Shown one piece after another: positions 7,559-14,364 of a stretch of 26,086 bases of DNA; the first letter of the stretch is position 1, and each line of letters starts with the position of its first letter. The translations under genes were made by a program, and so were the position numbers. Origin of the DNA: Pseudomonadota bacterium (GTDB taxonomy: Bacteria; Pseudomonadota; Alphaproteobacteria; Sphingomonadales; Sphingomonadaceae). The stretch is taken from NCBI GenBank assembly GCA_023433305.1, contig JAEZCZ010000131.1, positions 1-26,086 on the forward strand, read 5' to 3'. A model generated the notes under the pieces. The model was not told where the DNA came from. It worked only from the letters and a program-made list of their open reading frames with translations, and ran no database searches.

Positions 7559-8173
7559 TCAGCCGCGATAGACCCAGTAGTTCGGCCCCATCCGGGCTTC
7601 CATCTCGGCGAGACACTCCTTGTGAATCTCGCGCACCCGCTGCGGCGTCATCGCGTCGGCCGGATCGATCTCCTCGATCGTCAGCGTGGACTTGTCCTCG
7701 TAGAGATGCTCGCCGGTCAGCAGCGCCTGCTCGTTGTACGGCCAGATGAAGGCCTGCCGGCTCGAGACGAGGTAGAGCCCGTCGTCCTTCTCGACCTTGT
7801 GGCCGATCTTCTTCAGCTCCGCTCCGGTCGACATCTGGTGGAACCACATCTCGTCGGCGATGCCCCAGTCGGCGACCGCGATCTTGTCGCCGCTGTTCCA
7901 CAGCACGATGTCGCCAATGCTCGAATAGAAGTCGAACACGCCCTTGCGGCCTTCGACCTGGAACGGGCTGTCGCCCCAGGTCACGTGGTACTTGGGATTG
8001 TCCGCCATCATGTCGGGCGCGGTGATCTCCTCGAACATCGCCGCGCCTTCGAGGTGCACGTGCCGCCAGTAATTGAGCAGGATCGCGCGGTGCAGCGGAT
8101 TCTCGGTGCGCTCGTAGAGCTCCAGCGTCGGATCCATGCAGTGATAGACTTCGGCTTCGTACCGGCTGGCCAT
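7559..8173 (-). CDS. NTF2-like (SnoaL/limonene-epoxide-hydrolase fold) domain protein
   Basis: 204 residues without signal peptide or membrane segment. It looks like an NTF2-like alpha+beta cone protein: N-terminal helices with LHRAILLNYWRHVHLE, then strands around PKYHVTWGDSPFQVEGRKGV, DKIAVADWGIADEMWFHQ and GLYLVSSRQAFIWPY. Such proteins bind or isomerise small molecules; no catalytic set can be assigned. The start at 8173 has GGGAGAG about six bases upstream. It is the first gene of a likely two-gene unit with the SGNH hydrolase. The fold call is moderate and made by eye. Confidence 0.75.
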   Translation of the reverse strand: MASRYEAEVYHCMDPTLELYERTENPLHRAILLNYWRHVHLEGAAMFEEITAPDMMADNPKYHVTWGDSPFQVEGRKGVFDFYSSIGDIVLWNSGDKIAVADWGIADEMWFHQMSTGAELKKIGHKVEKDDGLYLVSSRQAFIWPYNEQALLTGEHLYEDKSTLTIEEIDPADAMTPQRVREIHKECLAEMEARMGPNYWVYRG

Positions 8174-8228
8174 GTGTGCTCTCCCGTTTGGCCCAGACTT
8201 GCACAGCCGATGCCGCGAGGGAAGCCGG

Positions 8229-8408
8229 TCACCCGCGCTCCTTGAGCCGCGCGGCGCGGCGGCGGCGCCAGCCGAGGAACCCCCAGCAGCTCCCGAACAC
8301 GACGCAGCCGATCCCGACCGCGACGAGCCCTACCACCGCCGAGCCGAAGAAGACCGCCCCCGCGATCGCGAGGATGATCTCGAGGAAGATCTCGAGGCCG
8401 CCCCTCAT
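8229..8408 (-). CDS. Tiny hydrophobic membrane protein
   Basis: 59 residues from the ATG at 8408 (a GTG codon immediately upstream is an alternative). It starts MRGGLEIFLEIILAIAGAVF, continues with a Gly/Val-rich hydrophobic stretch containing a Cys pair (GIGCVVFGSCWGFLGW), and ends in a basic tail (RRRRAARLKERG). It probably makes two short membrane spans with the basic end in the cytoplasm. I do not recognise the family. The Shine-Dalgarno is weak. Amino-acid composition is far from what random GC-rich reading gives, supporting a real gene. Confidence 0.6.
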   Translation of the reverse strand: MRGGLEIFLEIILAIAGAVFFGSAVVGLVAVGIGCVVFGSCWGFLGWRRRRAARLKERG

Positions 8409-8508
8409 GACGCCGGAACGCGGCCGGCACGGGCGCAGGATTGGCGCGATGATCCCATCGCTAGGGGGAATGCGCGAGGCCGTCACTCGGTCCCCGCGAG
8501 GATTCCGA

Positions 8509-8536
8509 TTGCTTTCGCGGCATCGGCCCATAGCAT
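8509..8536 (+). promoter_or_regulatory. Candidate promoter for the DUF2157/GDYXXLXY pair
   Basis: TTGCTT at 8509-8514 and TAGCAT at 8531-8536 are separated by 16 bp and match the housekeeping -35/-10 consensus at three and four positions. Transcription would begin within a few bases of the ATG at 8546, making a nearly leaderless mRNA. CATAGC, like boxes seen elsewhere in this window, overlaps the -10. Eye-made call. Confidence 0.35.
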
Positions 8537-8545
8537 GCCGGGCGG

Positions 8546-9700
8546 ATGGGGGAACGCAAGCTCAAGGCCTGGGAAGCTGCGGGACTGATCGACGGTGAGA
8601 CCGCCGTCCGCATTCGCGCCTGGGAAGCCGAGCACGCCCGGCCGCTCGGACTGTGGGCGGTGTTCGGCCTCGCCGCACTGGCGATCGGGCTCGGCATTCT
8701 CTCGGTGGTCGCGGCCAACTGGGAAGAGATCCCCGGCGAGGTCCGGCTGGCCATTCATTTCGCGCTGATGGCCGCGATCGCCGCGTGGCTGTGGCTGAGA
8801 GGCGAGCAGGCCGCCGGGCGGCATCCGTGGCTGCACGAGGCGGTGCTGTTCGTCCTGGGCATGCTCGGCATGACCTTCATGGGCCACGTCGGGCAAGTCT
8901 ACCAGACCAGCTCGCCGCTGTGGCAGCCGCTGGTCTTGTGGCTGGCGCTATTCGCGCCCTTGCTGCTGCTGCGCGGATCGAGCTGGCTGACCGCGGCGAC
9001 GATCGTGATCGCGCTGGTGTTCACCGGGTGGAACTACGCGATCAATCTGGGCGAGGGCGGCGGCGAGGATTTCGGCGCGACGATTGATGTCATCCGCATG
9101 GCGCTGGCGGTAAACGCGGCGGTGCTGCTGGCCGGGCTCGGCGCGTGGATGCGCTCGCGGAGCGCGCGCGAGGCGTTCTGGATCCGGCTCGAGCAACTGG
9201 CGCTGACCTACGGCGTGGGCCTCGCCAGCCTGGTCATCATCGTGAGCGCCTTCGACCGCCTGCCCGACGACCCCGATGCCGGACGGATCTTCCTCGGCCT
9301 CGCGATCGGCGCGCTGCTGGGGGCGATTTCGGCGGGTCTCGTATGGCGCGCCCGGCAGGACCGCTCGGGCGAGGCCGAGGCCGGCGTGCTGCTCGGCGCC
9401 GCGCTGTCGGTGCTGCTGGCGTTCCTTCTCTCCGACAGCACGATCGCGGCGGGAGTGCTGTTCATCGCGCTGTGGGCCGGCATCGCCGCTGCCGCGCTGC
9501 ACGCGGGCTGGCGCGGCGTGTTCCAGATCGCGGTCGGGGTGATCGCGGTGCGGCTGATCGTGCTCAGCTTCGAACTGGCAAGCGACCTGCTGCTGAGCGG
9601 CGTCGGCTTGATCGTGAGCGGCTTGCTGATCCTCGGCGTGGCCTTTGCCGCGGTGCGCGTCTCGAAGCGGTTTGCGCCCGACCGGGAGGACGTGGCGTGA
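8546..9700 (+). CDS. DUF2157 domain membrane protein
   Basis: 384 residues. The N-terminal 50 residues are soluble and helical (KLKAWEAAGLIDGETAVRIR, then WEAEHARPLG), the hallmark of DUF2157. About ten hydrophobic helices follow, for example LWAVFGLAALAIGLGILSVV and LVLWLALFAPLLLL. The role of the family is unknown; members occur in the inner membrane of many Gram-negative bacteria. The stop overlaps the GTG start of the next gene, a partner found beside DUF2157 proteins in many genomes (established association), so the two products probably act together. No clear Shine-Dalgarno precedes the start; a -10-like CATAGC ends 11 bases before it. Confidence 0.9.
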   Translation: MGERKLKAWEAAGLIDGETAVRIRAWEAEHARPLGLWAVFGLAALAIGLGILSVVAANWEEIPGEVRLAIHFALMAAIAAWLWLRGEQAAGRHPWLHEAVLFVLGMLGMTFMGHVGQVYQTSSPLWQPLVLWLALFAPLLLLRGSSWLTAATIVIALVFTGWNYAINLGEGGGEDFGATIDVIRMALAVNAAVLLAGLGAWMRSRSAREAFWIRLEQLALTYGVGLASLVIIVSAFDRLPDDPDAGRIFLGLAIGALLGAISAGLVWRARQDRSGEAEAGVLLGAALSVLLAFLLSDSTIAAGVLFIALWAGIAAAALHAGWRGVFQIAVGVIAVRLIVLSFELASDLLLSGVGLIVSGLLILGVAFAAVRVSKRFAPDREDVA

Positions 9701-10233
9701 ACCGCTCCCTCTTTCGCGCGCTGGCGCTGGTCCTGCCGCTGCTCGGCCTCGCGGCGACGTGGACGTTCACCCACGTGCGCGCGCAGCAGGGCACCGAATG
9801 GGACGTGCCGATCGCCGGCTACGACCCGCGCGACCTGCTGCGCGGGCACTACGTGATCTTCAGTTACGACTGGCCGGGCCTTGAATCAGGTGACTTCGAT
9901 GTCGGGAACTTCGAGGGACCGCCTCGCTACGACAGCTTGTGCCTTCACGGTATCCCGCCGACCATCGAGCGGGTCACTCGTGGCGCCGGCCCCGACTGCG
10001 CACACCCGGCGCGCGCCCACGCCTACAGCGACGACTTCGGCGGCGGCATCGTCACCGGTCGCCTCTATGTGTCGCAAGCCGAGGGCGCTCGGCTGCAGCA
10101 GCAGCTGACCGACCCGGCGCTGCAGGGCATCGCGCGGGTGCGCGTGCGCGACGACGGCCACGTCACTCCACTGCGGATCACCTTCAGCCCAAGGCCGTCA
10201 GAGCCGGACGCTGCGGTGGCGGACGAGCCCTAG
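9697..10233 (+). CDS. GDYXXLXY-family membrane-anchored protein
   Basis: 178 residues starting at GTG 9697, which overlaps the previous stop (GTGA) and has GGGAGGA about six bases upstream. One N-terminal hydrophobic helix (ALALVLPLLGLAATWTF) anchors it, with the rest likely periplasmic. The family motif GDYXXLXY is represented by RGHYVIFSYDW, following YDPRDLL: Asp is replaced by His and Leu by Phe. Two cysteines (SLCLHG and PDCAHP) could form a disulfide. A later segment GRLYVSQAEGARLQQQL fits the family. Function is unknown; it is coupled to the DUF2157 gene. Its TAG overlaps the stop of the convergent lipoprotein gene (CTAG, 10230-10233). Confidence 0.87.
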   Translation: MNRSLFRALALVLPLLGLAATWTFTHVRAQQGTEWDVPIAGYDPRDLLRGHYVIFSYDWPGLESGDFDVGNFEGPPRYDSLCLHGIPPTIERVTRGAGPDCAHPARAHAYSDDFGGGIVTGRLYVSQAEGARLQQQLTDPALQGIARVRVRDDGHVTPLRITFSPRPSEPDAAVADEP

Positions 10234-10727
10234 CGCGACGGCGCTGCCGGCATCAGCCCGCGCACCTCGCGGCGGGCGAATTTCCAGCGGCCGCCCTCGC
10301 GCACCAGTTCGTCGTCGTACTGCGCCATCATCGCCGCGCGCGGCGCGCCGTCCTCGCCCGGAACCATGTAGAGCGACTGCGAAGTGGCGGCGGCGCTGTC
10401 GGGGCCGGTGAAGGCAACGGTCTCATTGAAGAACAGGTGGTAGTTGGGCTCGGCGAAACCGAGCGCGTTCTCGGCGAAGGTGCGCCGCATCGCCTCGCCG
10501 GCCTCGGCGCCCGACAGCGGCGCGGCGCCGCTCCCGCCCGCGACGTAGACGCCATCTTCCGCGAACAGCGCCGCGAAACCGTCGAAGTCGCGCGCGTCGA
10601 GCGTGCGGCCGTAGTCGAGCAGCAGGGCATGGATCGCGGCACGGTCTTCGCCGCGATCGGGCTCGGCAGGCTGGCACGCCGCCAGCAACGCGGCGGCGAA
10701 AAAGCCTGCCGCACGCTTAAGCGTCAA
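10230..10727 (-). CDS. NTF2/SnoaL-like lipoprotein coupled to ftsK
   Basis: 165 residues starting with TTG at 10727, which overlaps the ftsK stop (TTGA). No ATG or GTG gives the signal sequence in frame. The N terminus MTLKRAAGFFAAALLAAC is a lipoprotein signal with lipobox LAAC; Cys18 would be lipidated, and Gln follows it, so sorting to the outer membrane is likely. The mature part is a SnoaL-like NTF2 fold: a first helix with AAIHALLLDYGRTLDARDFD and FAALFAEDGVY, then AMRRTFAE and NYHLFFNETVAF, ending with DELVREGGRWKFARREVRG. No catalytic residues can be assigned. The tight link with ftsK means shared transcription, though not necessarily shared function. Confidence 0.82.
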   Translation of the reverse strand: MTLKRAAGFFAAALLAACQPAEPDRGEDRAAIHALLLDYGRTLDARDFDGFAALFAEDGVYVAGGSGAAPLSGAEAGEAMRRTFAENALGFAEPNYHLFFNETVAFTGPDSAAATSQSLYMVPGEDGAPRAAMMAQYDDELVREGGRWKFARREVRGLMPAAPSR

Positions 10728-13066
10728 AGCGGGTTGCCGTCGCGGTCGCGGTAGATTTCGCGGCGGCCGACGTGGTTGGCCGGGCCGACGAGGCCGTCTT
10801 CCTCCATCCGCTCGATCCACTTGGCGGCGGTGTTGTAACCCACGCCCATCTGGCGCTGCAGCCACGATCCGGAGGCCTTCTGGGCCTCGAACACGATCTG
10901 GCAGGCCTGGCGGTACTTGCGCTCCTCGGGATTGTCGCTCGCGGTCAGCTCGTCCTCGAAGGAGAAGAACCCGTCCTCGGGCTCCTCGGTAACCGAATCG
11001 ACGTATTCGGGCTCGCCCTGGCCGCGCCAGTGCTCGGCGACACGCTCGACCTCCTCGTCGCTCACGAACGGGCCATGCACGCGGCGCAGCGGGCCGGAGC
11101 TCGGCTTGTAGAGCATGTCGCCCTTGCCGAGCAGCTGCTCGGCGCCCTGCTCGCCCAGGATCGTGCGGCTGTCGATGCGGCTGGTCACGTGGAAGCTGAT
11201 GCGCGTCGGCAGGTTGGCCTTGATCACGCCGGTGATGACGTCGACCGAAGGCCGCTGCGTCGCCATGATCAGGTGGATGCCGGCGGCGCGGCTCTTCTGG
11301 CTGAGCCGCTGGATCAGCACCTCGATCTCCTTGCCGACGGTGACCATCAGGTCGGCCAGCTCGTCGACGATCAGCACGATCTGCGGCAACACGGCGTAAT
11401 CGAGCTGCTCCTCCTCGACCAGCTCCTCGCCGGTATCGGGGTCGAACCCGGTCTGGACCCGGCGGCCGAGCGGCTTGCCCTTGGCGATTGCGGCGGCGAC
11501 CTTGTCGTTGAAGCCGTTGATGTTGCGCACCCCGATGTCGCTCATCATTCGGTAGCGGCGCTCCATCTCCTCGACCGCCCACTTGAGCGCGCGGACCGAC
11601 TTCGCGGGCTCGGTGACCACCGGGCTGAGCAGGTGCGGAATGTCGTCGTAGGTCTTGAGCTCGAGGATCTTGGGGTCGATCAGGATCAGCCGGCACTGCG
11701 CCGGGGTGAAGCGATAGAGCAGCGAGAGCAGGATCGTGTTGAGCCCGACCGACTTGCCCGAGCCGGTGGTGCCCGCGACGAGCAGGTGCGGCATCGCGGC
11801 GAGGTCGGCCACCACGGGCTCCCCGGCGATGTCCTTGCCGAGGATGATCGGCAGGTTGCCCTTGCTGTCGGCGAAGGCCTCGCAGGCGGCCAGCTCCTTG
11901 AAGCTGACCATCTGCCGGTCGGCGTTGGGAAGCTCGATGCCCATCACCGTCTTGCCCGGAATCGGGCTGACGCGCGCCGAGATCGCGCTCATGTTGCGGG
12001 CGATGTCCTCGGCCAGGCCGATCACGCGGCTGGCCTTGATCCCCGGCGCCGGCTCGAGCTCGTACATCGTCACGACCGGCCCGGTGCGGACCGCGGTGAT
12101 CTCGCCCTTCACGTTGAAGTCGTCGAGCACGTTCTCGAGCAGGCGGGCATTGCGCTCGAGCGCGAGCTTGTCGAGCTTGGGCCCTTTGTCGGGCGGCGGG
12201 TCGGTCAGCAGCTCGAGACCGGGCAGGGCGTAGCTGTCGAACAGGTCCTTCTGCGCCTTGCCGGGCTTCGCAGGACGCGGCGGCTGGCGCGGATCGGAAA
12301 TCTCGGGCGGCTTGCGCGCGGGCAGCTCATCCAGATCGTCGAGCGGCTCGACATGCTGCACGCGGCGCTCCCGCCCCTGACGGCCCTGGGGCTTGAACGG
12401 GTTGGGCTCGCTCAGGCGCGGCGTGCGGCGCAGCAGGTCGGGCAAGGTCATCAGCCGCGCCCAGTCGAACGCGAAGACCTTGCTCGCCAGCGCGACGCCC
12501 GCCCCGACGCAGACCAGCCAGGCGGCGGCGATCGTCCAGAACTGCGCGGCTTCGGGGACCCGGCTGGCGAGCGCGCGGATGCCGCCCGCGCCGAGCAGTC
12601 CGAGGAACCCGCCGAGCGAGGCGGGCAGGTTGCCGACGCCATCGGTCGCGAGCGTCAGCGCGGTGCCGATGAGCGCCATCGCCACGAGCAGCAGGCCGAG
12701 CGTGCGCCACCAGCGGCGGCCGTGCGGCGTCTCCTCGTCTTCCGCGTCGCGCCACAGCTTGCGCGCGGTGGCATAGAGCGCGGGGACCAGCAGGATCGCG
12801 ACGAGGCCGAACAGGAACAGCGCGCGCTCCGCCACCCACGCGCCCGGCCGCCCCATCCAGTTGGCGACCTCGCCGCCCGCGGCGGTCGAAGCCGACGGGT
12901 CGGTCTGGGTGTAGGAGACCAGCGAAAGCGCGAGGAAGATCGTCGCCACGCCCAGCACGCCCGCGCCCGCGAGCTGCAGCGCGCGTGCCAGCGAGCGGCG
13001 GAACGCGGCGCGCCAGTCCGCGGGCTGCGTCCTCCTGTCGGCGCGCGTGATCGCGCGTGAAGCCAT
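10724..13066 (-). CDS. ftsK: DNA translocase FtsK
   Basis: 780 residues, typical of the shorter alphaproteobacterial FtsK. It couples cell division to chromosome segregation by pumping DNA at the septum towards dif sites. The N terminus has about four membrane helices (between about 29 and 200), followed by a short Pro/Arg-rich linker (about 215-275). The RecA-like motor carries Walker A GTTGSGKSVG near 430 and Walker B LIVDELADLM near 563, with YRMMSDIGVRNINGFN and IILGKDIAGEPV-type motifs between and before. The C-terminal winged-helix gamma domain (last about 65 residues, QMGVGYNTAAKWIERMEEDG) recognises KOPS-type guide sequences. The start at 13066 has GGGGA upstream and a good promoter ahead. 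The lipoprotein gene overlaps its stop. Confidence 0.97.
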   Translation of the reverse strand: MASRAITRADRRTQPADWRAAFRRSLARALQLAGAGVLGVATIFLALSLVSYTQTDPSASTAAGGEVANWMGRPGAWVAERALFLFGLVAILLVPALYATARKLWRDAEDEETPHGRRWWRTLGLLLVAMALIGTALTLATDGVGNLPASLGGFLGLLGAGGIRALASRVPEAAQFWTIAAAWLVCVGAGVALASKVFAFDWARLMTLPDLLRRTPRLSEPNPFKPQGRQGRERRVQHVEPLDDLDELPARKPPEISDPRQPPRPAKPGKAQKDLFDSYALPGLELLTDPPPDKGPKLDKLALERNARLLENVLDDFNVKGEITAVRTGPVVTMYELEPAPGIKASRVIGLAEDIARNMSAISARVSPIPGKTVMGIELPNADRQMVSFKELAACEAFADSKGNLPIILGKDIAGEPVVADLAAMPHLLVAGTTGSGKSVGLNTILLSLLYRFTPAQCRLILIDPKILELKTYDDIPHLLSPVVTEPAKSVRALKWAVEEMERRYRMMSDIGVRNINGFNDKVAAAIAKGKPLGRRVQTGFDPDTGEELVEEEQLDYAVLPQIVLIVDELADLMVTVGKEIEVLIQRLSQKSRAAGIHLIMATQRPSVDVITGVIKANLPTRISFHVTSRIDSRTILGEQGAEQLLGKGDMLYKPSSGPLRRVHGPFVSDEEVERVAEHWRGQGEPEYVDSVTEEPEDGFFSFEDELTASDNPEERKYRQACQIVFEAQKASGSWLQRQMGVGYNTAAKWIERMEEDGLVGPANHVGRREIYRDRDGNPL

Positions 13067-13094
13067 TGCCGTTCCCCGTTCGTCCTAGGGCGCC

Positions 13095-13123
13095 ATCATC
13101 CTCTCCGGGGGACTCGCCGTCAA
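13095..13123 (-). promoter_or_regulatory. Candidate sigma-70 promoter of ftsK
   Basis: On the minus strand TTGACG (13118-13123) and GATGAT (13095-13100) are 17 bp apart, matching the consensus at five and four positions. Transcription would start near 13088, about 22 bp before the ATG at 13066. It lies in the 80-bp gap downstream of the ThiE-like gene, so ftsK need not depend on read-through. Confidence 0.5.
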
Positions 13124-13146
13124 GAATCGCTTTTTGTTCTCGATCT

Positions 13147-13680
13147 TCAGGACAGACCGTCGATCGCCCCCCAGCGCGGCCAGCCGAGCTCGGCTGCCCG
13201 CTCGGCGGTCATCCCCCCGAGCGCGATGACGGGCGCCTTGGCCCGCGCCGCAAGCGCGAGAAACCGCTCCTTGCCCAGCACTTCCGCTCCGGGATGCGAA
13301 CGCGTGGCGAAAACGGGCGAGAGGAACATCGCATCGACCTCGGCGCGATCGGCCCGCTCGATTTCGGCCGCATCGTGCACCGTGGCGAAGCGCAAGACAT
13401 CTTCACACCGGCCCAGCGCGTCCGGATGGCCGTAGGCCCCATCGGCACCCCATTCGCGCGCCGTCGCGCAATCACCGGCAAGAATGGCGAGATGGTTTCG
13501 CGCCCGACACTGCCTCGCCAGCGCCTCGAAACGCGCTCGGCGCTGGTCGCCGAACAGATGATAATGCCTGAACACCAAACCCGAGTGTTCAGGCAGCCGA
13601 TCAAGCGCTTCATTGACGACTGAATCGTTGCGCTCGTCGGAGATCAACCAGAGTTTGGGGAGAGGCTGGCGCGAGGGCAT
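13147..13680 (-). CDS. Thiamine phosphate synthase-like (TenI/ThiE family) protein
   Basis: 177 residues of TIM-barrel type, shorter than usual ThiE (about 210). The C-terminal half shows the family well: DAMFLSPVFATRSHPGAEVL, then APVIALGGMTAERAAEL. ThiE, which joins the pyrimidine and thiazole parts of thiamine, normally has an LRxK motif for pyrophosphate early on and a GVHLGQ motif; here the matching places read VFRHYHLF and GAYGHPD. A TenI-like non-synthase role is therefore as likely as thiamine synthesis. The start at 13680 opens with MPSRQPLPKLWLISDE and lies six bases after a TATAGC box; no Shine-Dalgarno is present, so the mRNA may be leaderless. The longer open frame upstream is a shadow of yggS. 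Confidence 0.78.
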   Translation of the reverse strand: MPSRQPLPKLWLISDERNDSVVNEALDRLPEHSGLVFRHYHLFGDQRRARFEALARQCRARNHLAILAGDCATAREWGADGAYGHPDALGRCEDVLRFATVHDAAEIERADRAEVDAMFLSPVFATRSHPGAEVLGKERFLALAARAKAPVIALGGMTAERAAELGWPRWGAIDGLS

Positions 13681-13701
13681 GGGCCCGCTATAGCGCCGCC
13701 G
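13681..13701. promoter_or_regulatory. 21-bp divergent promoter with palindromic -10 box
   Basis: The whole gap between two divergent ATGs is 21 bp. Its centre is the perfect palindrome CGCTATAGCG (13686-13695), so TATAGC reads on both strands. On plus it ends at 13694, seven bases before the yggS ATG; on minus it ends at 13687, six bases before the ThiE-like ATG. A -10 box there places transcription starts at, or within a base or two of, each start codon. Neither strand has a Shine-Dalgarno. The -35 positions are poor and would lie inside the coding regions. Confidence 0.55.
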
Positions 13702-14364
13702 ATGGAAAGCGCAGCCACCCTGCTGGCCGATCTCGAAGCCCGCATCGCCCACGCCTGCCGCCTCGCCCGCCGCGAGCGCGGCGAGGTCACGCTCGTCGCC
13801 GTCAGCAAGACCCATTCCGCCGAAGCGATCGCGCCTCTGATCGAGGCCGGGCAGCGCGTCTTCGGCGAGAACCGCGTCCAGGAAGCGCAGGCCAAGTGGC
13901 CCGAGTTACGCGAGCGTTATCAAGGCGTTGAGCTGCACCTCGTCGGTCAGCTCCAGTCCAACAAGGCGGATGACGCGGTCGCGCTGTTCGACGCGATCCA
14001 TTCGCTCGACCGCCCCAGCCTCGTCACCGCGCTGGCCAGGGCGATGGACAAGGCCGGGAAGCGCGTCCCCTGCTTCGTCCAGGTCAACATCGGCGGCGAG
14101 GCGCAGAAGGGCGGCGTCGCCATCGCCGAGCTTCCGGTCCTGCTCGCCCAGGCCCGCGACGCCGAAATCCCGCTCGCCGGCCTGATGTGCGTACCCCCTC
14201 TGGGCATCGAACCCGCGCCGTTTTTCGCCCTGCTCGACAAGCTCGCGCGCGACCACGGCCTAGCCGGGCGCTCGATGGGCATGAGCGGCGACTTCGAAAC
14301 CGCAATCATGCTCGGCGCGACGCACATCCGCATCGGCTCCGCGCTGTTCGGCGAGCGCGGCTAG
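13702..14364 (+). CDS. yggS: YggS/PROSC-type PLP-binding homeostasis protein
   Basis: 220 residues, a single alanine-racemase-like TIM barrel that binds pyridoxal 5'-phosphate in the cytoplasm and keeps PLP and amino/keto-acid pools balanced; it has no known catalytic activity. Lys36 in VAVSKTHS is the PLP lysine, at the canonical position. Other family motifs are FGENRVQEA, HLVGQLQSNK, CFVQVNIGGEAQKGG, GLMCVPP, MGMSGDFETAI and IRIGSALFG. The start lies seven bases after a TATAGC box and has no Shine-Dalgarno, which suggests a leaderless mRNA. The ThiE-like gene diverges 21 bp away. The stop TAG overlaps the stop of the convergent ABC-F gene (CTAG, 14361-14364). Confidence 0.95.
   Translation: MESAATLLADLEARIAHACRLARRERGEVTLVAVSKTHSAEAIAPLIEAGQRVFGENRVQEAQAKWPELRERYQGVELHLVGQLQSNKADDAVALFDAIHSLDRPSLVTALARAMDKAGKRVPCFVQVNIGGEAQKGGVAIAELPVLLAQARDAEIPLAGLMCVPPLGIEPAPFFALLDKLARDHGLAGRSMGMSGDFETAIMLGATHIRIGSALFGERG

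Noticed and set aside
7622..8245. A 207-codon plus-strand frame opposite the NTF2-like gene
   Set aside because: It looks fairly protein-like, but its regular Val/Leu/Asp/Arg pattern is the usual antisense of a GC-rich gene, and the minus strand has a ribosome-binding site and a better protein.
10772..13060. A 762-codon plus-strand open frame opposite ftsK
   Set aside because: It mirrors ftsK exactly, has shadow composition (Asp, Arg, Val, Leu, His rich) and no recognisable domain. The minus-strand FtsK reading has clear motifs.
13110..13146. Terminator after the ThiE-like gene (CTTTTTG run)
   Set aside because: There is a T-run on the plus strand (A-run on minus, the wrong side for the minus-strand gene) and no stable stem precedes it. 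The same bases fit an ftsK promoter better.
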